Source of the DNA: Verrucomicrobiaceae bacterium
GTDB taxonomy: Bacteria; Verrucomicrobiota; Verrucomicrobiia; Verrucomicrobiales; Verrucomicrobiaceae
Direction of reading: 5' to 3'
Length of the DNA: 64,000 nt
Assembly (NCBI GenBank): GCA_027486585.1
Contig: JAIXOU010000139.1
Coordinates: forward strand, 29,682 to 93,681
Position 1 is the stretch's first letter; each line of letters begins with the position of its first letter. The notes below the pieces were generated by a model. The model was given only the letters and a program-made list of their open reading frames with translations. It was not told the DNA's origin and did no database searches. Both the position numbers and the translations under genes were made by a program. Of this stretch, positions 51,194 to 59,912 are shown piece by piece.

Positions 51194-52606
51194 CTACGAT
51201 AACTGCTCGGCACACTCCTCGGCTGGGTAGGTCCAGATCTCACTCAGCGTCGGATGATAATGCGGGATTAGCATGAAGTCCTGCACGGTTGTCCGATGAT
51301 GCATGGCGATCACGACCTCATGGATCAGCTCTGTCGCGTGCGGGCCCACACAGGTCGCGCCGAGAATCTCGCCCGTTTCGCGCTGCGCCAGCATTTGCAC
51401 AAAGCCAGCCGTTTCGCCCATGACCATGCTTTTGCCGTGATCAGCAAACGGGTAGCTGGCGCTGACAAAGGGAATGCCTTTGGCCGTCAGTTCGGTTTCA
51501 CCTGCGCCGACAGCCGCGACTTGCGGGTGAGAAAACACGCCAAAGAGCAGCAGTCGATAGTCCATGGCTTCCGAAGCGGCTTCCTGCTTCAGCAATCGGG
51601 CGGCGTTTCTCGCAGCGATCTCGCCTTGTTGGATGGCGACATGCACGACATCCAGCGGACTGCACACATCACCTGCGGCAAAGATGTGCGACTGCGTGGT
51701 CTGCATCGTGGGTTGGACCACGATTTTTTGATGACTCACAGAGACTCCGGCGGCTTCGAGATTCAGGCCCTGCGTGGCAGGCTTGCGACCCATCGCCACC
51801 AGCACTTGATCCACCGTCACACTGCGCTCATGGCCGTCATGAAGATACTCCAGATGCTTGCGACCCTGGCTCTCACTCACGCGGTGGATCTGCGTGCCGA
51901 GATGGCAGGTGATGCCGCGTAGCGCATAGGCCTTCTCGATCACCTGACTGCACTCGGGATTGAGTCCGGTTAAAAACTGAGCGCTGCGCTGAATCAGCGT
52001 CACTCTGCGGCCGATCCCCTCCAGATAATGCGCCATCTCCAGCGCAATCGCCCCGCCGCCGAGAACGGCAAAGCTTTGCGGCAGTTCCTCCGCATCCAGG
52101 ATGTCATCGCTCGTCCAGTAGCCCGTCTCTGCCAGACCTGGAATCGGCGGCACCTGGGCCACGGAACCGGTGGTCACGCAGAAGCTGTGACTCGTAACGT
52201 GAAAAGACTCTGTGCCATCTCTTGGCGTGACCGCCATCTCATGGGCCGAGACAAAGGCCGCATGGCCGCGATACAGCACAAAGCGACCATCCTCCAGTTG
52301 TCCCTGTCGATACTCCGCAAACTCCGCGATCAACCTCCGTTTCCGGTCACGGATGGCTTTCACATCCACGCCTTGGGCTTGTGCCTTCAGGCCGAAGTCG
52401 GCGGCATGACGAATCGTCAGATAACGATCCGCTGACTCGATCAGCGTCTTGCTGGGCATGCAGCCGCGCAGAATGCACAGGCCTCCCAACTCTTCCGCGC
52501 CATCCACCACCGCCACGCGCAGCCCCAGGGAATGGGCCGTCCTCGCGGCTGCATAGCCTGCGCTGCCACCACCGATCACGACAAAATCAAAGTTCAGGTC
52601 ACTCAT
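51194..52606 (-). CDS. FAD-dependent pyridine nucleotide-disulphide oxidoreductase (dihydrolipoamide dehydrogenase-like)
   Basis: 470 aa from the ATG at 52606, chosen because GGAGTC lies a few bases upstream and the FAD motif follows directly. FAD binding: FVVIGGGSAGYAAARTA. The redox-active pair is C44-x4-C49 (GGLCILRGCMPSK). The NAD(P) motif is FAVLGGGAIALEMAHYLEG, and FAAGDVCSP is the second FAD motif. The C-terminal HYHPTLSE holds the catalytic His. It is close to dihydrolipoamide dehydrogenase, mercuric reductase and glutathione reductase relatives; the substrate is not certain, and no E1/E2 genes are near. Confidence 0.9.
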   Translation of the reverse strand: MSDLNFDFVVIGGGSAGYAAARTAHSLGLRVAVVDGAEELGGLCILRGCMPSKTLIESADRYLTIRHAADFGLKAQAQGVDVKAIRDRKRRLIAEFAEYRQGQLEDGRFVLYRGHAAFVSAHEMAVTPRDGTESFHVTSHSFCVTTGSVAQVPPIPGLAETGYWTSDDILDAEELPQSFAVLGGGAIALEMAHYLEGIGRRVTLIQRSAQFLTGLNPECSQVIEKAYALRGITCHLGTQIHRVSESQGRKHLEYLHDGHERSVTVDQVLVAMGRKPATQGLNLEAAGVSVSHQKIVVQPTMQTTQSHIFAAGDVCSPLDVVHVAIQQGEIAARNAARLLKQEAASEAMDYRLLLFGVFSHPQVAAVGAGETELTAKGIPFVSASYPFADHGKSMVMGETAGFVQMLAQRETGEILGATCVGPHATELIHEVVIAMHHRTTVQDFMLIPHYHPTLSEIWTYPAEECAEQLS

Positions 52607-52676
52607 GCCTGACTCCAACGACGGAACTCGTTCAACTGCAATCGACAATTTGCGCCGAACTCCCCAACGCCTGCCT

Positions 52677-53753
52677 TCACTTCTTCAGCCAGCGCTCAAA
52701 AAAGGCATAAATGGCCGCGTTCGACTCAGGGTTAGGATCGTGCTTTTCGCGGTTGGTCATGGCCACACGATCACGGTGACCGAGGAGTTGATTCACCGCG
52801 CGCAGATGATTGAGCGCAGCCCAGCGTTTGGGCGGATCTTCGGCTCCGCCAGAGACCAGGAAGGGGCGCGGAGCCATCAGGGCCTGAAGCTCGATCAACT
52901 CATGACCTTCGGCGATGAGTGTTTGATAAGCTCCCGTGCGCGGACTCTCGGTGGTGATGAGTCCCGGTTTGCGAGTCCGTGCCGGGTCCAGGCCTAGATA
53001 CCAGGGTTCTTGGTAATTGATGCTCAGTCGCGTTTCATCAAAGACGATGCCGGGATCCGACCAGACTGCACAGGCATACTTGTCCCAGAGACAGGCCCCA
53101 AACATCGCCCACTTGCCGCCATAGGAATGTCCCACCAGGCCAATGCGCGCCGCATCCACCTCCGGCTGATCGGCCAGGGCTTGCCAGGCATTCGCGGCGA
53201 TGTAGCCCAGATACGACAGCGGCTGACACTTCGCTTCGGCACTGAGCACCGGCTTTCGGGCATCGCCTCCGGGGCTGCCGATGGCCAGGGTGACAAAACC
53301 CCGTCGGGTGAGTTGCAGGGCAAAGTCCCGCAACGGCTTATTGGTTAGACCGATGCTGGTTTCAGGATCGTAATACGGCACAAACACCGCCGGGAAGGGG
53401 CCAGGCCCCTGGGGTCGCAGCAGGTAGCCTTCCGTCATTTGATCCGGGGCCACTTGCAGGCGGATGTGTTGTTGGGTGAAATCTTCCCGTGTCGTGGTCG
53501 AGAGCACTTCCATTTTCGGATGCGGCAGAACCGCAGGCCACCGGCCCATGATCCGCTGCCAATCTGCCAGAATCTCCGCCCGCCGCTGCTGCCATTGTTC
53601 CGGCGTGCTGGCTTGCCGACCATCTTTAAAGCTCAGCGGCGACCGATAACTCCCCAGCTCGGCTGCCCACTCCGCCGGAGGCTGCGTCGGATCTGCGCCC
53701 TGGGCGCTGAGACCGAGTCCGAGGAAGAAGCAGGCAAGTGTGAAGAAATTCAT
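52677..53753 (-). CDS. Secreted alpha/beta hydrolase (acetyl-xylan-esterase/dienelactone-hydrolase-like)
   Basis: 358 aa with a signal peptide (FFTLACFFLGLGLSAQGA). YLLRPQGPGPFPAVFVPYYD, LAIGSPGGDA, the nucleophile block GLVGHSYGG (S210) and a late RPFLVSGGAEDPP make an alpha/beta hydrolase of the type seen in esterase clusters of Verrucomicrobiota and Planctomycetota. It is probably a carbohydrate esterase acting outside the cytoplasm. It lies 71 nt upstream of the flavoprotein on the same strand. Confidence 0.85.
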   Translation of the reverse strand: MNFFTLACFFLGLGLSAQGADPTQPPAEWAAELGSYRSPLSFKDGRQASTPEQWQQRRAEILADWQRIMGRWPAVLPHPKMEVLSTTTREDFTQQHIRLQVAPDQMTEGYLLRPQGPGPFPAVFVPYYDPETSIGLTNKPLRDFALQLTRRGFVTLAIGSPGGDARKPVLSAEAKCQPLSYLGYIAANAWQALADQPEVDAARIGLVGHSYGGKWAMFGACLWDKYACAVWSDPGIVFDETRLSINYQEPWYLGLDPARTRKPGLITTESPRTGAYQTLIAEGHELIELQALMAPRPFLVSGGAEDPPKRWAALNHLRAVNQLLGHRDRVAMTNREKHDPNPESNAAIYAFFERWLKK

Positions 53754-53879
53754 GGTTAGGGTTTCGGTAGAGCCCCGCTGCGCTGGGGCTGATGGTATTG
53801 AGGCCGAAGATATCGCGTCCGACCTTTGGTCAGCCAGTTGTAGCCTGAACCCGGCCTCCCAGCAGGCTAATTACTTTAC

Positions 53880-54410
53880 TTATTTTTTAGTTGCCGCTGG
53901 GAATTCTGATTCCAATAGGGCATGGATTCGTTTGAGGATCATCAAGAGAGTGAGCGCAAAATTCGTGGTGACTGCATAAACAAACACGCTGGCGGAGAGT
54001 TGGCACCACTTCCATGGAAGCAGAGCAGCAAGAGTAATGACTGACAAGCCAATGCCCTCCAAAACACAGAAGGAGATGCTGGCGAATGTTTGTTTCAATA
54101 GTTGTTGTTTGAGTTGCCATCCCGCCTTGGCGGCCGAGTCTACGTTAGTAGGCTCACCTTCTTTGCGGATCAAATCGAACACCAGCACCAAGAGGTTAAA
54201 GAGAAGGCCAGTTAGAATTGCATAAGATGCGAGCAAAACGCTCACAGAACTTTCCTTCAGTAGATGCCCACTAAAAACGAGGGCAGTTGCGACGATCAGT
54301 GGCAGAAAGCAAAACAAGATCACATCACCAAAGTTAGCTTTGCCTGATTGATTGCAGAGCGTTGACCAGTGTCCACTCAGGATCTTGGTAATATCGATCT
54401 TGCTAAACAT
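53880..54410 (-). CDS. Four-TM membrane protein of unknown function (module gene 2)
   Basis: 176 aa, not recognised. Four hydrophobic segments can be seen at about 30-50, 57-80, 112-131 and 136-158. A cytoplasmic-looking loop of about 30 residues lies between the second and third (IRKEGEPTNVDSAAKAGWQ). The N-terminus (SKIDITKILSGHWSTLC) is soluble. Its start lies 8 nt inside the preceding 314-aa gene, so the two are translationally coupled. It is the last gene of the defence operon on the minus strand. A membrane effector partner is a reasonable guess from context, without family evidence. Confidence 0.78.
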   Translation of the reverse strand: MFSKIDITKILSGHWSTLCNQSGKANFGDVILFCFLPLIVATALVFSGHLLKESSVSVLLASYAILTGLLFNLLVLVFDLIRKEGEPTNVDSAAKAGWQLKQQLLKQTFASISFCVLEGIGLSVITLAALLPWKWCQLSASVFVYAVTTNFALTLLMILKRIHALLESEFPAATKK

Positions 54411-55347
54411 CAGCGGCTCCTTTCAGAACTTGGAACATGTCATCAACAAGGTCCTGCGCCTGTTCTTGTACATCCTCCTCCTTGGGGTGGCCGTCACTCT
54501 TGAAGTCCACTTTTGAGGTAATGTCGTAAAAGGCATTCATATTTCCAGGGTCGTTAACAGAGACAGTGCGGGAACGCCCATTAATATCAACTTCAATTAG
54601 CGTGTCGTCTGGGGTAAATCCTTGTGGCAGCCCCAGGAATGCCGTTTTGTTCCTTCCTAGTTTGTCAAAAAAACCGGCGACGTTTCCCAAAACACCGCTG
54701 CGCTTAGCAATGATAGAATATTCAATGTATGCATCCCTAGGATCGAGCTTTCTTCCCAGAGAGTCCGAGATTTCTTTTGGAACCAGCCATTGGCGAAACT
54801 TTATTTTTTTGGCTTTACCCTTGTGAGAATACGCATCAACCACCGAGGGGTGAACTAGAGGCTCCCACTCAATGGTTACCTTTGAGATACGAGTCCCAAC
54901 ATAGGAGCGAAGTGCGCTGAGAAAGTGACTGCTGATGCCAACATTGCCAAAGCGCTGCAAAATCACCAGACCTGCACGCTCATCTTTAGGTAGCACAATG
55001 AGGTAACTGAGCGGGATTAGTTCGGCATCATCAGCGGTGCGCTTGTACTTCACTTCCTCTGTTTTTACATCCACACCCGTGGCCGAGTAACCATACTCGC
55101 CGGTTTCAATCACGCCATGCAGCAAACGTTCTCCTGCATCTGCTGCGACAGTTCGTGTTTTGAAAACAGCTTTGAGCTCGTCGTCCCTGCGCGGGCTTTT
55201 GGCGTCAGTCAGGAAGTCTTTGATGAGTGTGAAGGCATCTATCCCGCCTACATCGTCCATCTGATAGTGTTCATCTTTGTGCGACACTTTGAAGGCGATT
55301 GAATAAGTTGCCAGCGCGACCGTTCGGTTGATTTTCGAGGCTGCCAT
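54403..55347 (-). CDS. Soluble protein of unknown function (module gene 1)
   Basis: 314 aa, not recognised. No signal peptide or membrane segment. The composition is mixed alpha/beta, with beta-rich segments such as YLIVLPKDERAGLVILQRFG and SKVTIEWEPLV, followed by KIKFRQWLVPKEISDSLG and a charged, acidic, probably helical tail (EEDVQEQAQDLVDDMF). It is 51 nt downstream of the HsdS-tail ORF and overlaps the membrane-protein gene by 8 nt. Position in a restriction-modification operon suggests a sensor or regulator role in phage defence, but this is inference. Confidence 0.78.
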   Translation of the reverse strand: MAASKINRTVALATYSIAFKVSHKDEHYQMDDVGGIDAFTLIKDFLTDAKSPRRDDELKAVFKTRTVAADAGERLLHGVIETGEYGYSATGVDVKTEEVKYKRTADDAELIPLSYLIVLPKDERAGLVILQRFGNVGISSHFLSALRSYVGTRISKVTIEWEPLVHPSVVDAYSHKGKAKKIKFRQWLVPKEISDSLGRKLDPRDAYIEYSIIAKRSGVLGNVAGFFDKLGRNKTAFLGLPQGFTPDDTLIEVDINGRSRTVSVNDPGNMNAFYDITSKVDFKSDGHPKEEDVQEQAQDLVDDMFQVLKGAADV

Positions 55348-55398
55348 AGAGGATATTGGTGTAGGGTAGGGTTAGTGGCTCAAGCGGATGCGCAACTG

Positions 55399-55524
55399 TC
55401 AGTCAATTGAATGCTCGGTGCAGTAGGCTAGGAAGAGGTGCTCGACTTGGCGCAGAGACTCCCGCTGCGTGGTGCGCAGGCGCTCGTGCAGGGTGGCGAA
55501 GTGTTGCTGCTGGGCAGGCCTCAT
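55399..55524 (-). pseudogene. 41-codon ORF duplicating the HsdS C-terminus
   Basis: The ATG at 55524 overlaps the MBL gene's stop (ATGA); the stop is at 55399. Its residues QQHFATLHERLRTTQRES and LRQVEHLF repeat the last part of HsdS (QQHFTTLVTQHERLRATQRES, LRQAEHLF) encoded at 56933-57060. The DNA is also closely similar. It is best read as the remnant of an hsdS 3' end, though a translated peptide cannot be excluded. Confidence 0.8.
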
Positions 55525-56936
55525 ACTATTTCACGTCCCTGGTGCTCGCGTAAACAAGCCAAGATTCGGGCCATCCAATAAGCGTCCCCATGCAGGGTAT
55601 CCCCACCCTCCACGGCCAGCTCCTCTAAGGATGGGGTGTCTGGGGGGGCAGCGTGTGCGGCCAGAGCTGTGGACGTTGTGGATGGTGAGGGCGGAGGAAA
55701 GATCAGAAGGCCGCCCAAGGCGTAACCCTCTGTATTGACTTGGACAGGACGGTATGGCCAGAAGTCACGCAGGACTTCGGCATGCGGATGGTGGGTGCCA
55801 CCCTGATTCGGGTCTGAACTGAACACGCTCACATGCGGCTGAAGCTTATCGGCGAGTCCTTTATGCCAATTGGCTCGTGAACCATGATGGCAGACTTGAA
55901 AGACACCCAGCAGGCTCAGTCGCTTCGGTCCAAAGCTGGTCTTCATGTGATCAAAGTCATCTTCCGTTAGATACCCGTCCCCAGAGTACAGCACGCTGCA
56001 TTGATTCGTGGCACTGATTTGGAAGCTAAGCCGACCATAGTCACTGCTGGGCAGCATGTTAGCCTCACCATAGAGGAGCTTGCAGGCTTCCCAGCTCGGA
56101 TAGATCGGTCCGGCATAAAGGAAGAGGGAGATGATGTTGTGATTCGTCCGGGCCACCGTGCTCTCATACAGGGCCTTGAGACCAGCCAGCACCTTTGCAC
56201 GTTCTTCCTTTGGGCCGCGCAGCAGGGCTTCAGTCATATGATTGACCGCCGCCTTAAATTCCTCTGTCACATCACCTCTGGGTTTGTTGTAGGCCACAAA
56301 TTCCCACAAGGATTCCACCTTCAGGGCGGCTCCCGAAGGCAGCAGTTCCACACCTACGGCGTTGCCAAAGTCAGCGACTAAGGGATCAGCGGCATCCGCC
56401 TTGCGCATACGTCCTTCCAGTGTCCATGGGCCATCGGGCGGGAAGGCGGGCCGTCCCTCTTCGGGAGCGGGGGCCTCGCCATTGCTTGGCAGCACCAACA
56501 CGATCCGGCGGATGCCGCCCCGCGAGGCAGCCAGATCACGCAGAAATGTTACGGGGTCGATCAGGTAGCTCATCTCGGCTGAGCTGAGCGTCACGTTCAT
56601 GGCAAAGACCTCTCCCAGACGCTCCCACAACGGCACATAGGGCAGCAGCAGCGTGTCCACCGTGAATTCCTTGAGCAGCGCAGTGACTCCGGTGATGTGA
56701 TCTTTGTCAAAGTGCGACAAAGTCAGCAGATTAATGCAGGCCTTGCCCTGCGCAGACTGTTTCAGGCCATCAATGAGGGGCTTCCACTTGTCCTCGCTTT
56801 GGAAAGAAACCGATCCGCAGTCATACACCCAGAGAAACCGGGGCTGCTCTATGTTTGATTGATACAGGCAGCCGGAGGCAAATAAGCCTTGGCCAACAGG
56901 GTGGAAATGATAGTGGAAGTAGGCGTGCGTGTTCAT
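55521..56936 (-). CDS. MBL-fold metallo-hydrolase (ComEC/Rec2 C-terminal-like)
   Basis: 471 aa. The metal motif is H75-x-D77-x-D79-H80 (LSHFDKDHITG), and the second half has CSVLYSGDGYLTEDDFDHM and QVCHHGSRANWHKGLADKL, the CHHGS box typical of ComEC-related and defence-associated MBL enzymes. It is likely a nuclease or phosphodiesterase. The ATG overlaps the hsdS stop by 4 nt, and the stop overlaps the HsdS-tail ORF by 4 nt, so it is translated with the restriction-modification genes. It is not a standard type I R-M component. Confidence 0.87.
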   Translation of the reverse strand: MNTHAYFHYHFHPVGQGLFASGCLYQSNIEQPRFLWVYDCGSVSFQSEDKWKPLIDGLKQSAQGKACINLLTLSHFDKDHITGVTALLKEFTVDTLLLPYVPLWERLGEVFAMNVTLSSAEMSYLIDPVTFLRDLAASRGGIRRIVLVLPSNGEAPAPEEGRPAFPPDGPWTLEGRMRKADAADPLVADFGNAVGVELLPSGAALKVESLWEFVAYNKPRGDVTEEFKAAVNHMTEALLRGPKEERAKVLAGLKALYESTVARTNHNIISLFLYAGPIYPSWEACKLLYGEANMLPSSDYGRLSFQISATNQCSVLYSGDGYLTEDDFDHMKTSFGPKRLSLLGVFQVCHHGSRANWHKGLADKLQPHVSVFSSDPNQGGTHHPHAEVLRDFWPYRPVQVNTEGYALGGLLIFPPPSPSTTSTALAAHAAPPDTPSLEELAVEGGDTLHGDAYWMARILACLREHQGREIV

Positions 56937-58093
56937 TCCGTTGCAAACGCCCGGTGCAGGAGGGTTTGGAAGAGGTGCTCGGCTTGGCGCAGGGACTCCC
57001 GCTGCGTGGCGCGCAGGCGCTCGTGCTGGGTCACGAGGGTGGTGAAGTGCTGCTGAAGTTCGAATGGTGGTTTCATCACCATGAGCCTTTCGCAGTCTGG
57101 CACGGCGATGTGTTCGACGGTCGAACCAGCGCCGAGGCGTTTGAGCTGATGCTGAAGATCGGTGCTCAAGAGGGCATGGAGGAGATATTCAGGCGTCACT
57201 TCAGCCTGATTGACCCGATACTGGACAAGCCGCTGCCCGAGAAAAACGTTCTGCGGATTCTTCAGAATCCCAACCTCACCCAAAGGGGCTTCACGAGTGA
57301 GGATCACATCGCCATGCTGAGGCACGGAGCGGCGGGTCCAAGTCTTGAAAGTTTCCTCACTGACATATCGCACGGTGTTGAGATCGACTTCACCATTCCG
57401 CACATTCGTGGTGCGGATCATCTTGAAGTCCGTTGGTTTTTCGGAAAGCGGCGCGGTTTTGTTCACGCAATCGGTGATGGACTCACAGAGTTCGGCGATA
57501 GGAACGGGTTTCCATCGTGGCAGCTCACGCAGAGAGTCGCCAAAGAGCTGGCGGAAGGTGGCGGGGAGGAAGCTGTCGGAGAGTTCGAGGGTGTAGCGGC
57601 GGGTGCGCCGCAGGCGGTCGGCTGCTTCCAATTGCGCGGCGATCCGGCGTTGTTCGGGGAGGGGTGGGACAGGAACCTCGATCTCTTCAAGATCGCTGAC
57701 AGTGATGCCTTTGACCGTCGCTCCGGTCGCCTCGGACGCGAGTTTCGCTTCCATGGTGGACAAGAAAAAGGTCAAGTAGAGGGGAGTCAATTCGGGGCAA
57801 GGCAACAAAGCCTTGAGGTCTTGGTTGATCGCCACGGGCAACCGATTGATGAGAGCGCGGCCAACGGCCATGCGGGTGCATACAATCACATTTCCTGACG
57901 GGATGACTCGACTAGCAGAGTTCTCCACGCCCAATTCTGAAATGTGTTCTTGGGCTCCATCAAGGTAGCAACCATCTCCCAAATCTTTGACTGTCACCCA
58001 TGGTATTGAGCCTTGGAAGAATTCAGGGCGTTTCCTGCTCGGAGTTCCACCACCCAAGATCGTTACCAATTCGCCTAATGGTCTAAATTGCAT
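56933..58093 (-). CDS. hsdS: Type I restriction-modification specificity subunit
   Basis: 386 aa. Two target-recognition domains separated by conserved helices: the first begins VTILGGGTPSRKRPEFF and IPWVTVKDLGDG, then VPPLPEQRRIAAQLEAADRLRR marks the central conserved region; the second has PIAELCESITDCVNKT and TREAPLGEVGIL, ending in the distal helix QQHFTTLVTQHERLRATQRES. It sets the bipartite DNA target. It is 3 nt downstream of hsdM. A partial copy of its 3' end lies at 55399-55524. Confidence 0.94.
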   Translation of the reverse strand: MQFRPLGELVTILGGGTPSRKRPEFFQGSIPWVTVKDLGDGCYLDGAQEHISELGVENSASRVIPSGNVIVCTRMAVGRALINRLPVAINQDLKALLPCPELTPLYLTFFLSTMEAKLASEATGATVKGITVSDLEEIEVPVPPLPEQRRIAAQLEAADRLRRTRRYTLELSDSFLPATFRQLFGDSLRELPRWKPVPIAELCESITDCVNKTAPLSEKPTDFKMIRTTNVRNGEVDLNTVRYVSEETFKTWTRRSVPQHGDVILTREAPLGEVGILKNPQNVFLGQRLVQYRVNQAEVTPEYLLHALLSTDLQHQLKRLGAGSTVEHIAVPDCERLMVMKPPFELQQHFTTLVTQHERLRATQRESLRQAEHLFQTLLHRAFATE

Positions 58094-58096
58094 GAT

Positions 58097-59878
58097 TCAG
58101 TTCCCCAAACCTTGTGTGAGACTAAGACCGAGCTTTGTGGTGAACGCATCAAGCTGAAGCATCCGCTCCAGGGTGACGCTGGGCTCTTCGTAGAAGGTTT
58201 CTTCGTGCTCGACCTCGCGGTAGCGGCTGGCGGAGAGGTCGTAGTTCTGGGCGGCGACCTCTTTCTTGGTGACCCAGAACTGGCGGGTGAGCTGGTTGAT
58301 CTCATCCTCCAGCGGCTGGATGCGGGTTTGCAGCTCGGCCAACTCGGCCTCGGCCTGTTCACGGGCGGCGCGGGCGCTGAGAGGAGCGCGGGCACTCTTG
58401 CCCGCTGCCTTGGTCTGAGGCGGAGAGGAGTCTTCGCGCTCCTCTCCTGAGGCGATGACCTCCTCGAACTTCAGGCGGTGGATGATGGCGTGGTGTTTCA
58501 GGCGGTCCTGCTTCAGAGGTTTGATCTGCTTCTGGAGCTCGGTGAGGCGGCCCACACGCAGAGCGGAGAATTTGGCGTCATGCCGCCGCTTCCAGCACTT
58601 GAGGAGGTCAGAGAGGTCGTTCTCCGGCACGCGCTGGCGTTTGTCATCCAGGCTGAAGCCGTCGTGCTCCATGTCGTAGAACCAGATGCGGTCAGTCTTG
58701 GCTCCTTTGGTGAAGAAGAGGATGGCGGTGGAGACTCCGGCATAGGGCTTGAAGACGCCTGAGGGCATGGAGACGACGCCGTCGAGGCGGTTTTCTTCGA
58801 TGAGCTTCCGCCGGGCTTCGACGTGGGCCTTGGACGAACCAAAGAGGACACCGTCAGGCACGATGACGGCGGCGCGTCCGCCCTGCTCCAGGAGGCGGAG
58901 GAAGAGGTGCATGAAGAGGATCTCGGTCTTCTTGCAGCCAGCGGGCAGGTTGGGGTTCACGTCACTGGCATCAATGGCGCCTTTGAAGGGCGGATTGGCC
59001 AGGATGACCTCGTAGCAGGAGGCTTCACCAAAACCTTTGGAGAGGGTGTCGGCATAGCTGAACTGGGGCTGCTTGATGCCGTGGAGCATGAGGTTCATGC
59101 AGCCGATGCGGTGCATGACCATGCCGCTGTCGGCGTCGAAGCCAGTGAAACCGTGGGTTTGGAGGAACTCCCACTGCTTCTTGTCCAACCGATCCCCGAC
59201 GAGTCCGTGCGGGAAGCCGTCCTCGTCGTAGCTGAGGTGTTTGGGGTCGGTGTTCTGCTCCAGAACGTGCTGCCAGGCATTGACGAGGAAGCCGCAGGTG
59301 CCTGCGGCGGGGTCACAGACACGCTCATGCGGCTGCGGGTCCATCATGCGCACCATGAGGCGGACGATGTGTCGCGGAGTGCGGAACTGGCCGTTCGTGC
59401 CTGCGGTATTCAACTGGCCGAGCAGATACTCATAGATGTCTCCCTGCACGTCCTGGTTCTGCGAGGAGATTTGCATGGCGTCAATGGCCTTGCATGCCTC
59501 AATGAGGAGAGCGGGTTTGTTGATCTTGAACTCGGCATTGGCCATGAGCACGGCGAAGGGGTCGCGGACATCACCGCCGCTGTCTCCGAGCTTCTTGATG
59601 TAGGGGAAGACCTTTTCCCGAACGATGTCGAGAGCCTGACGGGCCTCCAGCTTCGACCAGTGGGACCAGCGCAGCTTTTCATCGGGGAAGAAGGGTGTGT
59701 AGGGCTGCTTCCTTAGCCGGGCCTGACGCTCGGCGTCCTCCTCCTGCTCATCCAGTCGCTTTAAGAACAGCAGGAAGCTGAGCTGCTCGATGGCATCGAG
59801 GGGATTGTTCAGCCCACCCGACCACAGTTTGTCCCAGAGGGATTTGATGGAGGAAAGCAGGGCGGGGTCGGTAAGCAT
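58097..59878 (-). CDS. hsdM: Type I restriction-modification methylase subunit
   Basis: 593 aa. N6-adenine methylase: N-terminal helical HsdM domain (SIKSLWDKLWSGGLNNP), SAM motif DPAAGTCGF (189-197) and the catalytic NPPF (295-298). After about residue 420 there is a charged, probably coiled-coil tail with low-complexity SSPPQTKAAGKSARAPLSAR, longer than in many HsdM. It methylates host DNA together with HsdS. It is the second gene of the operon, 34 nt after hsdR. Confidence 0.95.
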   Translation of the reverse strand: MLTDPALLSSIKSLWDKLWSGGLNNPLDAIEQLSFLLFLKRLDEQEEDAERQARLRKQPYTPFFPDEKLRWSHWSKLEARQALDIVREKVFPYIKKLGDSGGDVRDPFAVLMANAEFKINKPALLIEACKAIDAMQISSQNQDVQGDIYEYLLGQLNTAGTNGQFRTPRHIVRLMVRMMDPQPHERVCDPAAGTCGFLVNAWQHVLEQNTDPKHLSYDEDGFPHGLVGDRLDKKQWEFLQTHGFTGFDADSGMVMHRIGCMNLMLHGIKQPQFSYADTLSKGFGEASCYEVILANPPFKGAIDASDVNPNLPAGCKKTEILFMHLFLRLLEQGGRAAVIVPDGVLFGSSKAHVEARRKLIEENRLDGVVSMPSGVFKPYAGVSTAILFFTKGAKTDRIWFYDMEHDGFSLDDKRQRVPENDLSDLLKCWKRRHDAKFSALRVGRLTELQKQIKPLKQDRLKHHAIIHRLKFEEVIASGEEREDSSPPQTKAAGKSARAPLSARAAREQAEAELAELQTRIQPLEDEINQLTRQFWVTKKEVAAQNYDLSASRYREVEHEETFYEEPSVTLERMLQLDAFTTKLGLSLTQGLGN

Positions 59879-59912
59879 CGAAAAGGAAGGAAAAGAAGGA
59901 GTTGAAGTGGAA

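Noticed and set aside
56855..57898. Plus-strand ORF of 347 codons opposite hsdS
   Set aside because: Antisense to a well-supported gene; its sequence has no recognisable motif, and such ORFs are expected opposite GC-rich genes.
58823..59716. Plus-strand ORF of 297 codons opposite hsdM
   Set aside because: Same reason: shadow of hsdM in the opposite strand, with low-complexity Val/Glu/Gly composition.
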